A stretch of 64,000 bases of DNA from a virus. The notes under the pieces were generated by a model. That model was not told the origin of the DNA and searched no databases. It saw only the letters and a program-made list of their open reading frames with translations. The position numbers and the translations under genes were made by a program. Of this stretch, positions 23,559 through 31,651 are shown piece by piece. The stretch lies in the IMG/VR virus record IMGVR_UViG_3300046542_000312, positions 1-64,000 of that record, one strand, 5' to 3'. Within the stretch, counting starts at the first letter, position 1, and every line of letters begins with the position of its first letter.

Positions 23559-24565
23559 ACATGTACGACCACGAAGACAAGAAGACCATCGACATCGAAG
23601 ACTACATCGTAGCGGCCGGCACCAGCGACACGCCCGTCGCCGACATGCCTGTGGCATTCGAGGAAGCCGCCGAAGTGAAGGACGACGATGGCAACCTGCA
23701 CAGGACGTCGCTTCTGATCTCGGTCAAGTTCTCGGCATGGAAGGGCGAGCGCGTCGACCGTCCGGCCTCCGACGAGATCGTCCGGCAGAGCAAGGCCGAA
23801 TCCAAGTCGGCCCGCGTCGTCAAGTCGCTGGTGTCGAAGGAATACCTCACCGACATCAATGCGTCGATGAAGTCGCTCAAGACCATCTGGCACCTCCAGA
23901 CGCTCCCCTGGATGGATTCGGGCCAGCGCATCATTCCGGCGACGAAGTTCCCCAAGTTCATGGACGCGGCCCTGCCGATCATCAACCAGTTCGACCAGGC
24001 CGCCGACAAGTTCGCATCGGAGTATCCGGATCTCCTGTCGAAAGCGGAGGCCCGTCTCGGATCCCTATACCGCGCCGAGGACTATCCGGACGTGGCCAGC
24101 GTGCGCGCTCTCTTCGCCGTGACGATCCGTCCGTCTCCCGTGCCGCACTATGACGACTGGCGCGTCGACCTTCCGAACGAACAGATCGAGGCCATCAAGC
24201 TTCTGACGAGGAAGTCCACGGCCGAGGCATGCGCCCAGGCGACACGCGTGCTGGCACTGCGTCTCTACAAGCTCGTCCACCAGTTCCACGACAGGATCGA
24301 CGCGTTCGACAAGGGCGAGACCGAACGCCTGCGCTCCCAGCTCACGGATGCGATCGGCGATCTCGCAGGCAGGGCCGACGACTACAACTTCGAGGGCAAC
24401 CATGAGCTGGCCGGGATCATCTCGGACATGAAGAACCAGCTTGCCGTGCCGACCAAGGGACTCGTCCGCAACGAGGAGGCCCGCGCCGTGGTGAAGAGCA
24501 ACGCCGAGAACTTGATGGGCAGGCTGCGTGGTCTCGGTCTCTCGAAGGATTCGTCCGATGAGTGA
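23555..24565 (+). CDS. DUF3150-like protein of the MoxR-VWA module
   Basis: 336 residues. The pattern VKFSAWKGERVDRP, then a lysine-rich segment, WMDSGQRIIPATKFPKFM, EYPDLLSKAEARLGSLYR and VTIRPSPVPHYDDW resembles DUF3150 proteins, which often sit between MoxR ATPases and VWA proteins on plasmids and phages. The C-terminal half is helical. The start at 23555 overlaps the lipoprotein stop; an ATG at 23561 is an alternative. Biochemical role unknown. Confidence 0.55.
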   Translation: MNMYDHEDKKTIDIEDYIVAAGTSDTPVADMPVAFEEAAEVKDDDGNLHRTSLLISVKFSAWKGERVDRPASDEIVRQSKAESKSARVVKSLVSKEYLTDINASMKSLKTIWHLQTLPWMDSGQRIIPATKFPKFMDAALPIINQFDQAADKFASEYPDLLSKAEARLGSLYRAEDYPDVASVRALFAVTIRPSPVPHYDDWRVDLPNEQIEAIKLLTRKSTAEACAQATRVLALRLYKLVHQFHDRIDAFDKGETERLRSQLTDAIGDLAGRADDYNFEGNHELAGIISDMKNQLAVPTKGLVRNEEARAVVKSNAENLMGRLRGLGLSKDSSDE

Positions 24566-25685
24566 TGCGGCGGCACGTGGCGTCGAGGCGGCGATGACGG
24601 GGCTGATGAACACACAGCCCTTCTTCGCCTCGGTGCTTCACACGATGGAGGTCTCCGTCGAGGACAGCCTGCCGACGTCCACTATCATCGTCGACGGGGA
24701 GCGGGTGTTCATTCATCCGCGCTTCGTTCTCGAGCACACCGAGAAGGAGCTTCAGGCCGTGCTGGCGAAAGAGGCTATGCACGTGGTCTACAAGCACCAC
24801 CTGAGGCGTGGCGACAGGGATGCGCGCATCTGGAACCTCGCCGCCTCATACGTGGCCATTCCGCTCGTCCTGGAGTGTGGTCTCTATCCGCCGCGTGGAT
24901 ACCTTCACGACAAGGATTTCGAGAACCTGTCCGTCGAGGAGGTCTACGAAATCCTGAAGGAAGACCTCGAAGACGACGAGGAGGAGATCGAACAGCAATT
25001 CGGCCGCGCCGCCGAGACCGGAGGCATCGTCATCGACCCGGAGGACGCGTCGAAGGCTTCCGGCCAGGGGCAGATGCAACTGGAGGCCGACGTCCGCTTC
25101 GCCATGGCCCAGGCATCCCAGCAGGGCAAGCTTCCGGGATCTCTGAAGAGAAAGCTCGATGCGGGGCTGGAGAGGGCCGTACAGTGGCAGGAGCTGCTTT
25201 TGCATGAACTCACCCGTCACGGAGCCTTGGACTGGTCCTACGCCCGTCCCAGCCTGTTTGCGCCACCAGATGTGATCCTTCCCACCACGCATGGCATGCA
25301 GGCAGGCGTGGTCGTCATCGCCGGGGACACTTCGGGGTCGCTTTCGGTCGAGCAGCTCATGGACCAGATCGCCGAGACGAACGCCATCATCGAACAGGCT
25401 CGGCCGTCGCTCGTCTGGCTCGTCCAGTGCGACGAACACGTACAGCATGCCGAAGTCCTCGATGGGCCGATCCCCGGACTGCAGGTGGCCGGCGGCGGCG
25501 GCACGCGGTTCCAGCCCGTGTTCGACTGGATCGAGGAGATGGAGGTCAATCCCGACGTCCTCATCTACATGACCGACTGCGAAGGCCCGGCTCCGTTCGA
25601 ACCGGACTATCCGGTGATCTGGCTGTCGTGTTCCCGGAAGAGCGGGCCGTTCGGGACTACCATCCATACCAACAGTCCCAACTGA
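24558..25685 (+). CDS. VWA-like / DUF2201-type protein with degenerate metallopeptidase site
   Basis: 375 residues from the ATG at 24558 that overlaps the previous stop. The N-terminal domain matches the putative metallopeptidase domain that precedes VWA domains: VLAKEAMHVVYKHHLRRGD stands where the family has HExxH, and IWNLAASYVAI where it has N-x-A-x-D. Here the first His is Lys71 and the Asp is Ser, so catalysis is probably lost. The C-terminal VWA domain keeps the MIDAS DTSGS at 257-261. It is the likely partner of the MoxR ATPase. Confidence 0.75.
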   Translation: MSDAAARGVEAAMTGLMNTQPFFASVLHTMEVSVEDSLPTSTIIVDGERVFIHPRFVLEHTEKELQAVLAKEAMHVVYKHHLRRGDRDARIWNLAASYVAIPLVLECGLYPPRGYLHDKDFENLSVEEVYEILKEDLEDDEEEIEQQFGRAAETGGIVIDPEDASKASGQGQMQLEADVRFAMAQASQQGKLPGSLKRKLDAGLERAVQWQELLLHELTRHGALDWSYARPSLFAPPDVILPTTHGMQAGVVVIAGDTSGSLSVEQLMDQIAETNAIIEQARPSLVWLVQCDEHVQHAEVLDGPIPGLQVAGGGGTRFQPVFDWIEEMEVNPDVLIYMTDCEGPAPFEPDYPVIWLSCSRKSGPFGTTIHTNSPN

Positions 25686-25687
25686 AC

Positions 25688-25718
25688 TCGCTCCTCCTCG
25701 TGCCTCGTCAGTGCGAAG
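25688..25718. repeat. 31-bp perfect direct repeat, right copy
   Basis: Identical to 22262-22292, starting 3 bp after the stop of the VWA gene. It is followed by GAATCGTTAACC. Confidence 0.85.
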
Positions 25719-25857
25719 AATCGTTAACCTCGGATGCGTCGGCCGCTTGACGGTTGCATGGCGCACCGTTAACGTCCAATCAGCACTGGGGAGCATGGCC
25801 CCGGCAGCGGTCTCGCGGAAGCTGAGACATCCTTTCTTCCTTGGTTGGCGCTTTAGA

Positions 25858-25900
25858 AGAAAGCACCCCGTTCTCGAAAGAGGCGGGGTGTTCTGCTTTT
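25858..25900 (+). terminator. Rho-independent terminator
   Basis: CACCCCG (25864-25870) / CGGGGTG (25884-25890) with flanking AAAG/CTTTT complementarity and a terminal TTTT. It ends the MoxR-VWA operon. Confidence 0.75.
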
Positions 25901-26118
25901 ATGGCTCCGCTATCATCAAGGCACGTGTCGCAAATGCCGAATTCGTGGCCACTGAATGGGTTCTGACCGTCCATCCGGTGTTCGACACGTCAATAGTTCT
26001 TCGACGCACTGTATGGCCTGTTTCTGACGGTTATCCGTATTTCCCTTCATGTTCGACGACTCCAGTCAGGATGCACGCTCGTCTGTTTGCCGTCCGTTTC
26101 TATTAAGATTCAAGGACA

Positions 26119-26267
26119 TACGTGATTATCTACTTCCACTACCCTTCTGTCCTCCGCCTCCCTGCTCGCTCTGAGTCAGATTCCGAATCCGAGTCTCCAA
26201 CAGGAGGCAGGTGGGGGGGGCAGGTGGGCAGGTGGGCAGGTGGGTAGTGGAAGTAGATAATCACGTA
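26119..26267. other. Candidate replication origin
   Basis: A 26-bp perfect inverted repeat (26119-26144 and 26242-26267) encloses four GANTC sites at 26173, 26179, 26185 and 26191 (exact 6-bp spacing) and four CAGGTGGG units (26208, 26221, 26229, 26237) that also form a G-quadruplex pattern. It lies in a 740-bp gene-free stretch directly upstream of the polymerase-like gene. Iterons plus inverted repeats next to a replication gene are typical of origins; function is inferred. Confidence 0.55.
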
Positions 26268-26284
26268 CATAACTGTAACTGTTA

Positions 26285-26290
26285 TATAAT
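26285..26290 (+). promoter_or_regulatory. Possible -10 element upstream of polymerase-like gene
   Basis: Perfect TATAAT in an AT-rich stretch just right of the inverted repeat, 140 bp before the ATG at 26431. The -35 region is not consensus, so activator dependence is possible. Confidence 0.35.
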
Positions 26291-26430
26291 CCTCGACACG
26301 AGTCCTATGTTGGAAGCACTGTTGAAGGATTCGATTGTAGCCGGCGCTTGCGGCTGGCAGAAACGTGTCTCACTATCTGGATGTCACCGCCGCGTTTGCC
26401 GACGCGAGTGACGCTTAGAAAGGACACATC

Positions 26431-27639
26431 ATGAAAGCCAATCCCCTGCATCACACATGCACGTGGTTCGACAGCGAACTCCGTGACCGCGCACTTTGCT
26501 TCGACTGGGACGTTGACCCGGACACCGTCGAGCAGCTTGTGCCATTTCCTCCTTACAGGACGACGAAGGGCCGCAACACGATGGCCGCCGTCATCTCGGA
26601 TGCGATTATCTCCTCGAAGATGCACCCAGGAATCCGCACGTCGTACTCCCGCAACAACAACTGGAATGCCGAAAAGTCCCGCTACTACGGGAAGGATCTG
26701 GCGCTGACCACGGTTCCCGAGATCGTCGATCGTCTCGTGGACAGCGGAGTCCTTGTCGAGCACGACAAGCGCCCTCCGACGCCGTTCGCCACCGGAATCC
26801 AGTCTTCATTCCTCCCGTCCGAACACCTGAAGGACATCGAGCTTCAGGCCGTACGGCGTCGACGCAACGAGCTGATCCGCCTCAAGGACAAGGAAGGCGG
26901 ATACATCGACTACAAGGACACGGAGCGCACGGAGCGTGACCGCAGGTTCGTGACGAAGATCAATCGAATCCTTGAGGAAGCCGACATCGAGCTGAACTCT
27001 CCGAATGGTATCCAGGAAGGAGACCTGATCCGGTTCTCCGAGCATTCCGTCATCGCGGCTGACAAGTCCCTCTACCGGGTCTATAACCGCGGCGTATGGA
27101 CGATGGGCGGAAGGTTCTACGGAGGCTTCTGGCAGGGTGTCAGCAAGAAGGACAGGGCGTTCTTCTGCATCAACGGCCAGTCTGTCGCCGAGGAGGACTA
27201 CAGTCAGATCCATCCGTCCATGCTGTATGCCATGGCAGGAGCCACGAAGGACGGAGACGCCTACGATATCCCCGGCTGGGATCGCGACCTCTGTAAGAAG
27301 GCGTTCAACATCCTCATCAACGCCAACGGCTGGACTCAGTGCCACAATGCGCTGATGTACAAGGGCATGGACTACGACGAGGCGGCCGCCTTCATCGAGG
27401 CGGTCAAGGCCAAGCACCCGAAGATCCGGGAATACTTTCACAGCGGACTCGGCATCGAACTCCAGAACTTCGACTCGGCGATGTGCCGGATCGTGCTTGA
27501 CGAGATGAGCATCAAGCGCAAGATCGTGTGCCTCCCCATCCACGATTCCTTCATCGTCCCTGAGGACTGCCGTGACGAACTGGTCGAAGTGATGCAGATG
27601 GCCTGGAGCAAGGTGATGCCGACGCTGGCAAATCACTGA
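26431..27639 (+). CDS. Minimal family-A-like polymerase palm/fingers protein
   Basis: 402 residues. Motif A-like DYSQIHPSMLYA at 256-267 (compare DYSQIELR in Pol I), motif B/O-helix-like RDLCKKAFNILINANG at 285-300, and motif C-like PIHDSFIVP at 369-377 (compare HDE in DNA polymerases and HDSFG in T7 RNA polymerase). RVYNRG and GGRFYGGF precede motif A. The N-terminus has a winged-helix-like segment (VPEIVDRLVDSGVLVEHDKR). There is no 3'-5' exonuclease domain and the length is half that of usual family A enzymes. Whether it makes DNA, RNA or primers cannot be told from sequence. It lies beside the candidate origin. Confidence 0.5.
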   Translation: MKANPLHHTCTWFDSELRDRALCFDWDVDPDTVEQLVPFPPYRTTKGRNTMAAVISDAIISSKMHPGIRTSYSRNNNWNAEKSRYYGKDLALTTVPEIVDRLVDSGVLVEHDKRPPTPFATGIQSSFLPSEHLKDIELQAVRRRRNELIRLKDKEGGYIDYKDTERTERDRRFVTKINRILEEADIELNSPNGIQEGDLIRFSEHSVIAADKSLYRVYNRGVWTMGGRFYGGFWQGVSKKDRAFFCINGQSVAEEDYSQIHPSMLYAMAGATKDGDAYDIPGWDRDLCKKAFNILINANGWTQCHNALMYKGMDYDEAAAFIEAVKAKHPKIREYFHSGLGIELQNFDSAMCRIVLDEMSIKRKIVCLPIHDSFIVPEDCRDELVEVMQMAWSKVMPTLANH

Positions 27640-27645
27640 AACTGA

Positions 27646-27682
27646 AACGGCCTCGGGGGAAAGGACTCACCCCGAGGCCGTT
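27646..27682. terminator. Bidirectional terminator
   Basis: Thirteen-bp perfect stem AACGGCCTCGGGG / CCCCGAGGCCGTT with a loop that contains AAGGACTC, followed by TTAAATT. It lies between the polymerase-like gene and the convergent minus genes. Confidence 0.8.
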
Positions 27683-27901
27683 AAATTAGGTTCTCCAACC
27701 TCTTCATCCCTACCGGACGGGCCGTTTCACCGTGAGGCTATTGGCAGGGACGAAGGTTTGCCGTCCTTCATCCATAATGAATTGATACAGGTGTGACATG
27801 TATTTGTCAACAGCCGACGGCTCGGCCATCTGGGTTGATAAACCTTATAAAACAATAACTTATATCAATGTCAACTTACTATTTGGCTCGTGATGCAAGA
27901 A

Positions 27902-28459
27902 TCACCCGTGCATCTCGACCTCGACAGTCACGCACTGGAGATGCGCAAGCCCACGCTCGGCCAGTCTCCTGCGCTTCGCCTCCTTGCCTTCCTGCTCGAG
28001 CATGAGCATCTTCTCGCGGTTGTTGGCGATGTACTCGTGATCCTTCTTCAGGAGCTTCAGTCCGTGCTGGACGCGGTACTCGATGCGGATGTCGCGGTTG
28101 CGCTCGCGCTCGGCCTCGCAGACGTCCCATTCGCGGAGCATGTCCTGGAGAACGCCGGCCAGTCTCTTCGCCTCATCCGGGTCTGCGGTGATGATCGTCT
28201 CGAAGAACTTCTTCACCGGGATCTCCTCGACCTCGGCGCAGTGGCAGAGCGTCTGGAACTCCTCGGACTTCAGCCATCGCCGAACCTTCGCCTGTCCGAA
28301 GTTGTCCTCCGGCTTGTGGTAGGCCTCAATGGCCGCCTCGCTTGCCTCGATGTACAGTTCCCCCAGAACCGCCCGGAATAGTCTCGCATCGTACGATGCA
28401 TCTCGGTCTGTCTCGATCGATGGATTTTGCGTAGTGCTTCTCTGTGATTGCGCGGTCAT
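27902..28459 (-). CDS. Hypothetical protein downstream of RusA
   Basis: 185 residues from the ATG at 28459 (MTAQSQRSTTQNPSIE...). The start lies inside the RusA gene in another frame (134-bp overlap). The C-terminal half is a long charged helix (LREWDVCEAERERNRDIRIE, then KEAKRRRLAERGLAHL), likely coiled coil. No recognised family; a recombination accessory by location. Confidence 0.5.
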   Translation of the reverse strand: MTAQSQRSTTQNPSIETDRDASYDARLFRAVLGELYIEASEAAIEAYHKPEDNFGQAKVRRWLKSEEFQTLCHCAEVEEIPVKKFFETIITADPDEAKRLAGVLQDMLREWDVCEAERERNRDIRIEYRVQHGLKLLKKDHEYIANNREKMLMLEQEGKEAKRRRLAERGLAHLQCVTVEVEMHG

Positions 28460-28775
28460 TGACGTAGATCCTCCCCTGCAAGGCGTCTTCCACCAGACTT
28501 CCGTCCAGATCGGGCCTTCTCGATGCGTAGTAGATGAACAGATACAGCCGGAGCTCGCCCTCCAGCATCTCACCCAGCACAGGGCACTGGCGCTCGAACG
28601 TCTTCAGATAGTCCAGGGCTTTCTGCGACTTGATCGACCTGACCCGGCCGTTCGCCGCCGGCACGATCCGCCGGCTGTTTGCCTTCGAGCATGGCTCGCC
28701 GAGGATCTCGAACTGAACCCAGCGGGTTCCGTCCTCCTCGAATCCTTCCTCCAGCTCAGCCTGTTTAATCGCCAT
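28326..28775 (-). CDS. rusA: RusA-family Holliday junction resolvase
   Basis: 149 residues from the ATG at 28775; a TTG at 28796 is less likely. The fold signature is visible: VQFEILGEPCSKANSRRIV at the start, then RPDLDGSLVEDALQGRIYVNDRAI with the conserved D..N/D..K.. D-D pair of RusA (DLDGSL and YVNDRAI). It resolves recombination intermediates during replication and packaging. The CtrA-type box abuts the start codon. Confidence 0.8.
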   Translation of the reverse strand: MAIKQAELEEGFEEDGTRWVQFEILGEPCSKANSRRIVPAANGRVRSIKSQKALDYLKTFERQCPVLGEMLEGELRLYLFIYYASRRPDLDGSLVEDALQGRIYVNDRAITEKHYAKSIDRDRPRCIVRCETIPGGSGGTVHRGKRGGH

Positions 28776-28789
28776 TACCCTGCTGTTAA
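28775..28789. promoter_or_regulatory. CtrA-type box abutting the rusA start
   Basis: On the minus strand TTAACAGCAGGGTAA, N7 spacing, one mismatch in the second half, touching the rusA ATG. Bound protein here would be more likely to repress than activate. Confidence 0.45.
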
Positions 28790-28918
28790 CCTTCAAGCGT
28801 CAACAGGATTGCTATTCCAATCCTTGCCAACAGTTGCCGTGAGTCCTTCGGAAGCCTTGATTCACACATGCTCCACACCGATGATTGTATCCGCCGACAA
28901 GGGAAGGAACCAAACCCC

Positions 28919-29845
28919 ATGCATTTCACCAACAAACTGGGCCTCCCGGATGCCATCGTGAACGCCGTCACCAACGACGAGTATTCGCGCGGCAACTCCG
29001 ACGCGAGTGTCACCCAGCTCATCGGCAGCCCGCGCCAGAGCGTGCTGTTCCGCAGACACCACGAGCAGATCGAGGTCGACGTCTCCGAGCGCTTCTGGGC
29101 GCTCTGGGGAAAGACGATCCATACACTCCTGGAGGACAAGGCCGCCGGCGACGAGACGGTCGCCACCGAGCAGAGACTGTTCACGAGGATCGACGGATGG
29201 AACATCTCGGGCCAGTTCGACTGGCTGAAGTGGGACGGGCCGGAACTGTCGCTCAAGGATTACAAGCTCTGCACCGCATACGCCGCCATGTCGGAGAAGT
29301 CGGAATGGGAGAACCAGCTCAACATGCTGGCCTGGCTCATCGAGACTGTGGCCAACGAAGCCGATGAGGATGGCGTTCTTCCCGATGAACCTTTCTGCGT
29401 GGAAGACATCGGCATCGTCGCCCTGATACGTGACTGGTCGAGGGCCGCCGCCGACAAGGATCCCGACTATCCCCAGTCTCCGATCCTCCAGCTACCGCAG
29501 AGACTATGGCCATACGAGGAGCGCGAGGCCTACGTTCGGGAGCGTGTCCGGCTTCACCGAGAAGCGAGGACGCACAGGATGCGCGGCGACGAGCTGGCAC
29601 CCTGCACCGACGAGGAACGATGGATCAAGCCTCAGGACTGGGCCGCGATGAAGCCCGGAGCCAAGCGCGCCTCCCGCGTCTTCCAGACCGAGGAGGACGC
29701 CGTCGAATACGCAAAGACCAAGCCGGAGCTGGAGGTCGTCCGCCGGAAATCAGAACCAACCAAGTGCAAGCTCTACTGCTCGGTGTCGTCGTTCTGCGAC
29801 CAGTACCAGCGGGAGCTACTATCATCAGCGGAGGTGTCCGAATGA
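28919..29845 (+). CDS. PD-(D/E)XK-type nuclease
   Basis: 308 residues from the ATG at 28919 (MHFTNKLGLPDAIV...), with AAGGGAAGGAACC upstream. Nuclease motifs: an early RGNSDASVTQLIGSPRQ, FWALWGKTIHTLLEDKA, then SGQFDWLKWDG and SLKDYKLC giving the D...xDYK catalytic pattern, and ENQLNMLAWLI as the conserved Q-x3-Y-like helix. It resembles Cas4/RecB-like exonucleases that act with phage recombination proteins. It overlaps the HNH gene by ATGA. Confidence 0.65.
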   Translation: MHFTNKLGLPDAIVNAVTNDEYSRGNSDASVTQLIGSPRQSVLFRRHHEQIEVDVSERFWALWGKTIHTLLEDKAAGDETVATEQRLFTRIDGWNISGQFDWLKWDGPELSLKDYKLCTAYAAMSEKSEWENQLNMLAWLIETVANEADEDGVLPDEPFCVEDIGIVALIRDWSRAAADKDPDYPQSPILQLPQRLWPYEEREAYVRERVRLHREARTHRMRGDELAPCTDEERWIKPQDWAAMKPGAKRASRVFQTEEDAVEYAKTKPELEVVRRKSEPTKCKLYCSVSSFCDQYQRELLSSAEVSE

Positions 29846-30135
29846 ACAAGACCTTCAGACTGCGTTCCGAGGCCTACATGGCCCATGTGAGGACTTTTCC
29901 GTGTCTGGTATGCGGAGACGTGTCGGAAGCCCACCATCTGCTCCGCACGCCCGATGGAAGGGGCATGGGCATGAAGTCCGGCGACCAGTGGTGCGTGCCA
30001 CTCTGCCACGAGCACCACATGGAGCTTCACAATCTCGGAGCCGAGCCGCTCTATTTTACCCTCAAGGGAGTCGAGGATCCCGTCACATGGGCGCGATGCT
30101 GCTACGCCGCATGGGAGATGCTCCATGGCGAGTGA
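29842..30135 (+). CDS. HNH-like zinc-binding protein (DUF968-type)
   Basis: 97 residues. CLVC at 21-24, AHHLL at 30-34, then CVPLCHEHHMELHNLG near 51-66, an HNH/zinc arrangement common in small phage recombination nucleases. The start overlaps the previous stop, so nuclease and HNH protein are coupled. It may act as an endonuclease on recombination intermediates. Confidence 0.7.
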   Translation: MNKTFRLRSEAYMAHVRTFPCLVCGDVSEAHHLLRTPDGRGMGMKSGDQWCVPLCHEHHMELHNLGAEPLYFTLKGVEDPVTWARCCYAAWEMLHGE

Positions 30136-30724
30136 CATCCGCAGGATCGCCATCGTCACCGAGGCGACACTCACGCAGATGAAGCAGAACACGCTCGGCA
30201 TCGCCGCCTGCGTTCGCATCCCCGGACACCGCGTCCCGCTCGATCTTCTGGCCGCCCAGACGGGCACCCGGTTCCAGACATCGTGGTCGTCGATCGACGA
30301 GCCGGAGAAGGCGGTCTCCATCGAAGCCGCGATCCAGGGGTTCAAGCGGAACTCCGCGGGCGTGGCCGTGACCCTGAAGCTCCATCCCGACGACACCCCG
30401 CCGGAACTATTCACGACGGCCGGCTCCTCCAGATGGCTGATCGCCTGGATACAGCTCGGAGACGCCGACGAGCCAGTCGAGGGAGAGATCGCATCGGCAG
30501 GACGCCGTGCAGAATCATCTGCCAGAGGACTCGTCCGGCATCCCGACTTCCAGTCCTGGTGCTCAAGGACTTACGGCGTTAGCGCAGACGAGGAAGGAGC
30601 CACGCAGGCCGTGCTTGAGTCCTGCGGTGTTGAAGGACTCGACGAGATATCCATGAACCACCGCGCCACCCGCCTTCTCGAAGAGGTCCGGGAAGAATTC
30701 GTTAAGGACTGGAATCGATCATGA
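30125..30724 (+). CDS. Hypothetical protein
   Basis: 199 residues, starting inside the end of the HNH gene. MASDIRRIAIVTEATLTQMK..., alpha/beta with SWSSIDEPEKAVSIEAAIQG, and HPDFQSWCSRTYG near the C-terminus, a pattern seen in phage recombination/nuclease operons but not identified. It probably belongs to the replication/recombination unit. Confidence 0.55.
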   Translation: MASDIRRIAIVTEATLTQMKQNTLGIAACVRIPGHRVPLDLLAAQTGTRFQTSWSSIDEPEKAVSIEAAIQGFKRNSAGVAVTLKLHPDDTPPELFTTAGSSRWLIAWIQLGDADEPVEGEIASAGRRAESSARGLVRHPDFQSWCSRTYGVSADEEGATQAVLESCGVEGLDEISMNHRATRLLEEVREEFVKDWNRS

Positions 30725-30782
30725 GTCCTACAAAACCCGACCGAATCCTTCAAAAGCCTATTGCGCCGATCGAGTCCTTGGG

Positions 30783-30797
30783 TTAACGATGGATTAA
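30783..30797. promoter_or_regulatory. CtrA-type box TTAA-N7-TTAA
   Basis: TTAACGATGGATTAA, exact N7 spacing, 31 bp upstream of the HTH gene at 30828, with GANTC octamers on both sides (30772 and 30813). Confidence 0.6.
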
Positions 30798-30827
30798 CAA
30801 AGATTTGACTTGAAGGATTCAACGACA

Positions 30828-31037
30828 ATGATCGTATTCGGAACCGAGTATTGGAGCGTCACCGACATCGCCAGGCAGTGCGGCGACGTGCACCGAGACA
30901 CCGTCTACCACTGGATGAAGACGAGGGTCTTTCCTCCGGCCCGCCTGAAACAGGGCAAGTCCCGATACTGGGATCCGAAGGAGATCATCGAATTCTACAG
31001 GATCGAATTCGTCGAGCCATTGCAGAGGGCAGCATGA
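30828..31037 (+). CDS. Small helix-turn-helix protein (MerR/excisionase-like)
   Basis: 69 residues from the ATG at 30828; a TTG at 30810 is possible but GAAGGA favours the ATG. EYWSVTDIARQCGDVHRDTVYHWMKTRVFPPAR forms an HTH followed by KQGKSRYWDPKEI, as in MerR-type or Xis/AlpA proteins. It could be an excisionase for the integrase 1.3 kb downstream. The stop overlaps the next start. Confidence 0.65.
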   Translation: MIVFGTEYWSVTDIARQCGDVHRDTVYHWMKTRVFPPARLKQGKSRYWDPKEIIEFYRIEFVEPLQRAA

Positions 31038-31264
31038 CCACCACCGTCGTCTACGTTCTTCTCATCCTCACCTGCACCCAGCCGGACGCCGACACCAAGA
31101 CCTGCACGCAGAAGCGCCAGGTCTTCCCCGTCGAAGCCCAGTGCCAGGACATGATGCAGAGGATCGGAAGTGCGTTGACGGCGGATGCGATGAAGCCCGG
31201 CACGGTGATGATGATGGAATGCCGCCAGGGCGCGGCGACAACAACAGAGGGAGCATCCAAGTGA
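31034..31264 (+). CDS. Small secreted or membrane protein
   Basis: 76 residues with an N-terminal hydrophobic segment (TTVVYVLLILTCTQ) that could be a signal peptide, and four cysteines in the mature part (two disulphides possible). It overlaps both neighbours (ATGA, GTGA). Function unknown. Confidence 0.55.
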   Translation: MTTTVVYVLLILTCTQPDADTKTCTQKRQVFPVEAQCQDMMQRIGSALTADAMKPGTVMMMECRQGAATTTEGASK

Positions 31265-31650
31265 AGGACTCGAACGACTATCTCGGCCGCATGGCCACCA
31301 GACTTCAGAACCGCCTCATCGAGATCGCCGGCGACAACCGCGGCGAGTTCCGCGACTTCGAGCCGGGCACCGCGAAGATCCGCTGCGATCTGGCGCTCAC
31401 CATGAACGAGGAGCACGACGGATATCTTCTCGACGCCTTCGTCGAGAGGTTCCGCGAGGAAGTATCCGACCGCGCTTTCTCCGGCCCAGTCCGCTGGTGG
31501 CGGCTTCCGACCGTCGAGATCGGTAAACTCCCGGAAATGGACGATGAGTTCAGCCTGTTCGAATCCGAGAACATCGAGGATCACGACTTCCAGATGTGGT
31601 TCCCCTGGTCTCCGCGCACCCTCGTCGTGCGCTTCACCGTAGAGGCCTGA
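31261..31650 (+). CDS. Hypothetical protein, GTG start
   Basis: 129 residues. The GTG at 31261 overlaps the previous stop and has GAGGGAG seven bases upstream; the downstream ATG would remove conserved-looking residues. Alpha/beta, with MWFPWSPRTLVVRFTVEA at the C-terminus. No family recognised. Confidence 0.55.
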   Translation: MKDSNDYLGRMATRLQNRLIEIAGDNRGEFRDFEPGTAKIRCDLALTMNEEHDGYLLDAFVERFREEVSDRAFSGPVRWWRLPTVEIGKLPEMDDEFSLFESENIEDHDFQMWFPWSPRTLVVRFTVEA

Positions 31651-31651
31651 C

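Noticed and set aside
22262-25718. Insertion sequence or transposon
   Set aside because: There is no transposase between the 31-bp repeats and no terminal inverted repeats, so a recombination cassette fits better.
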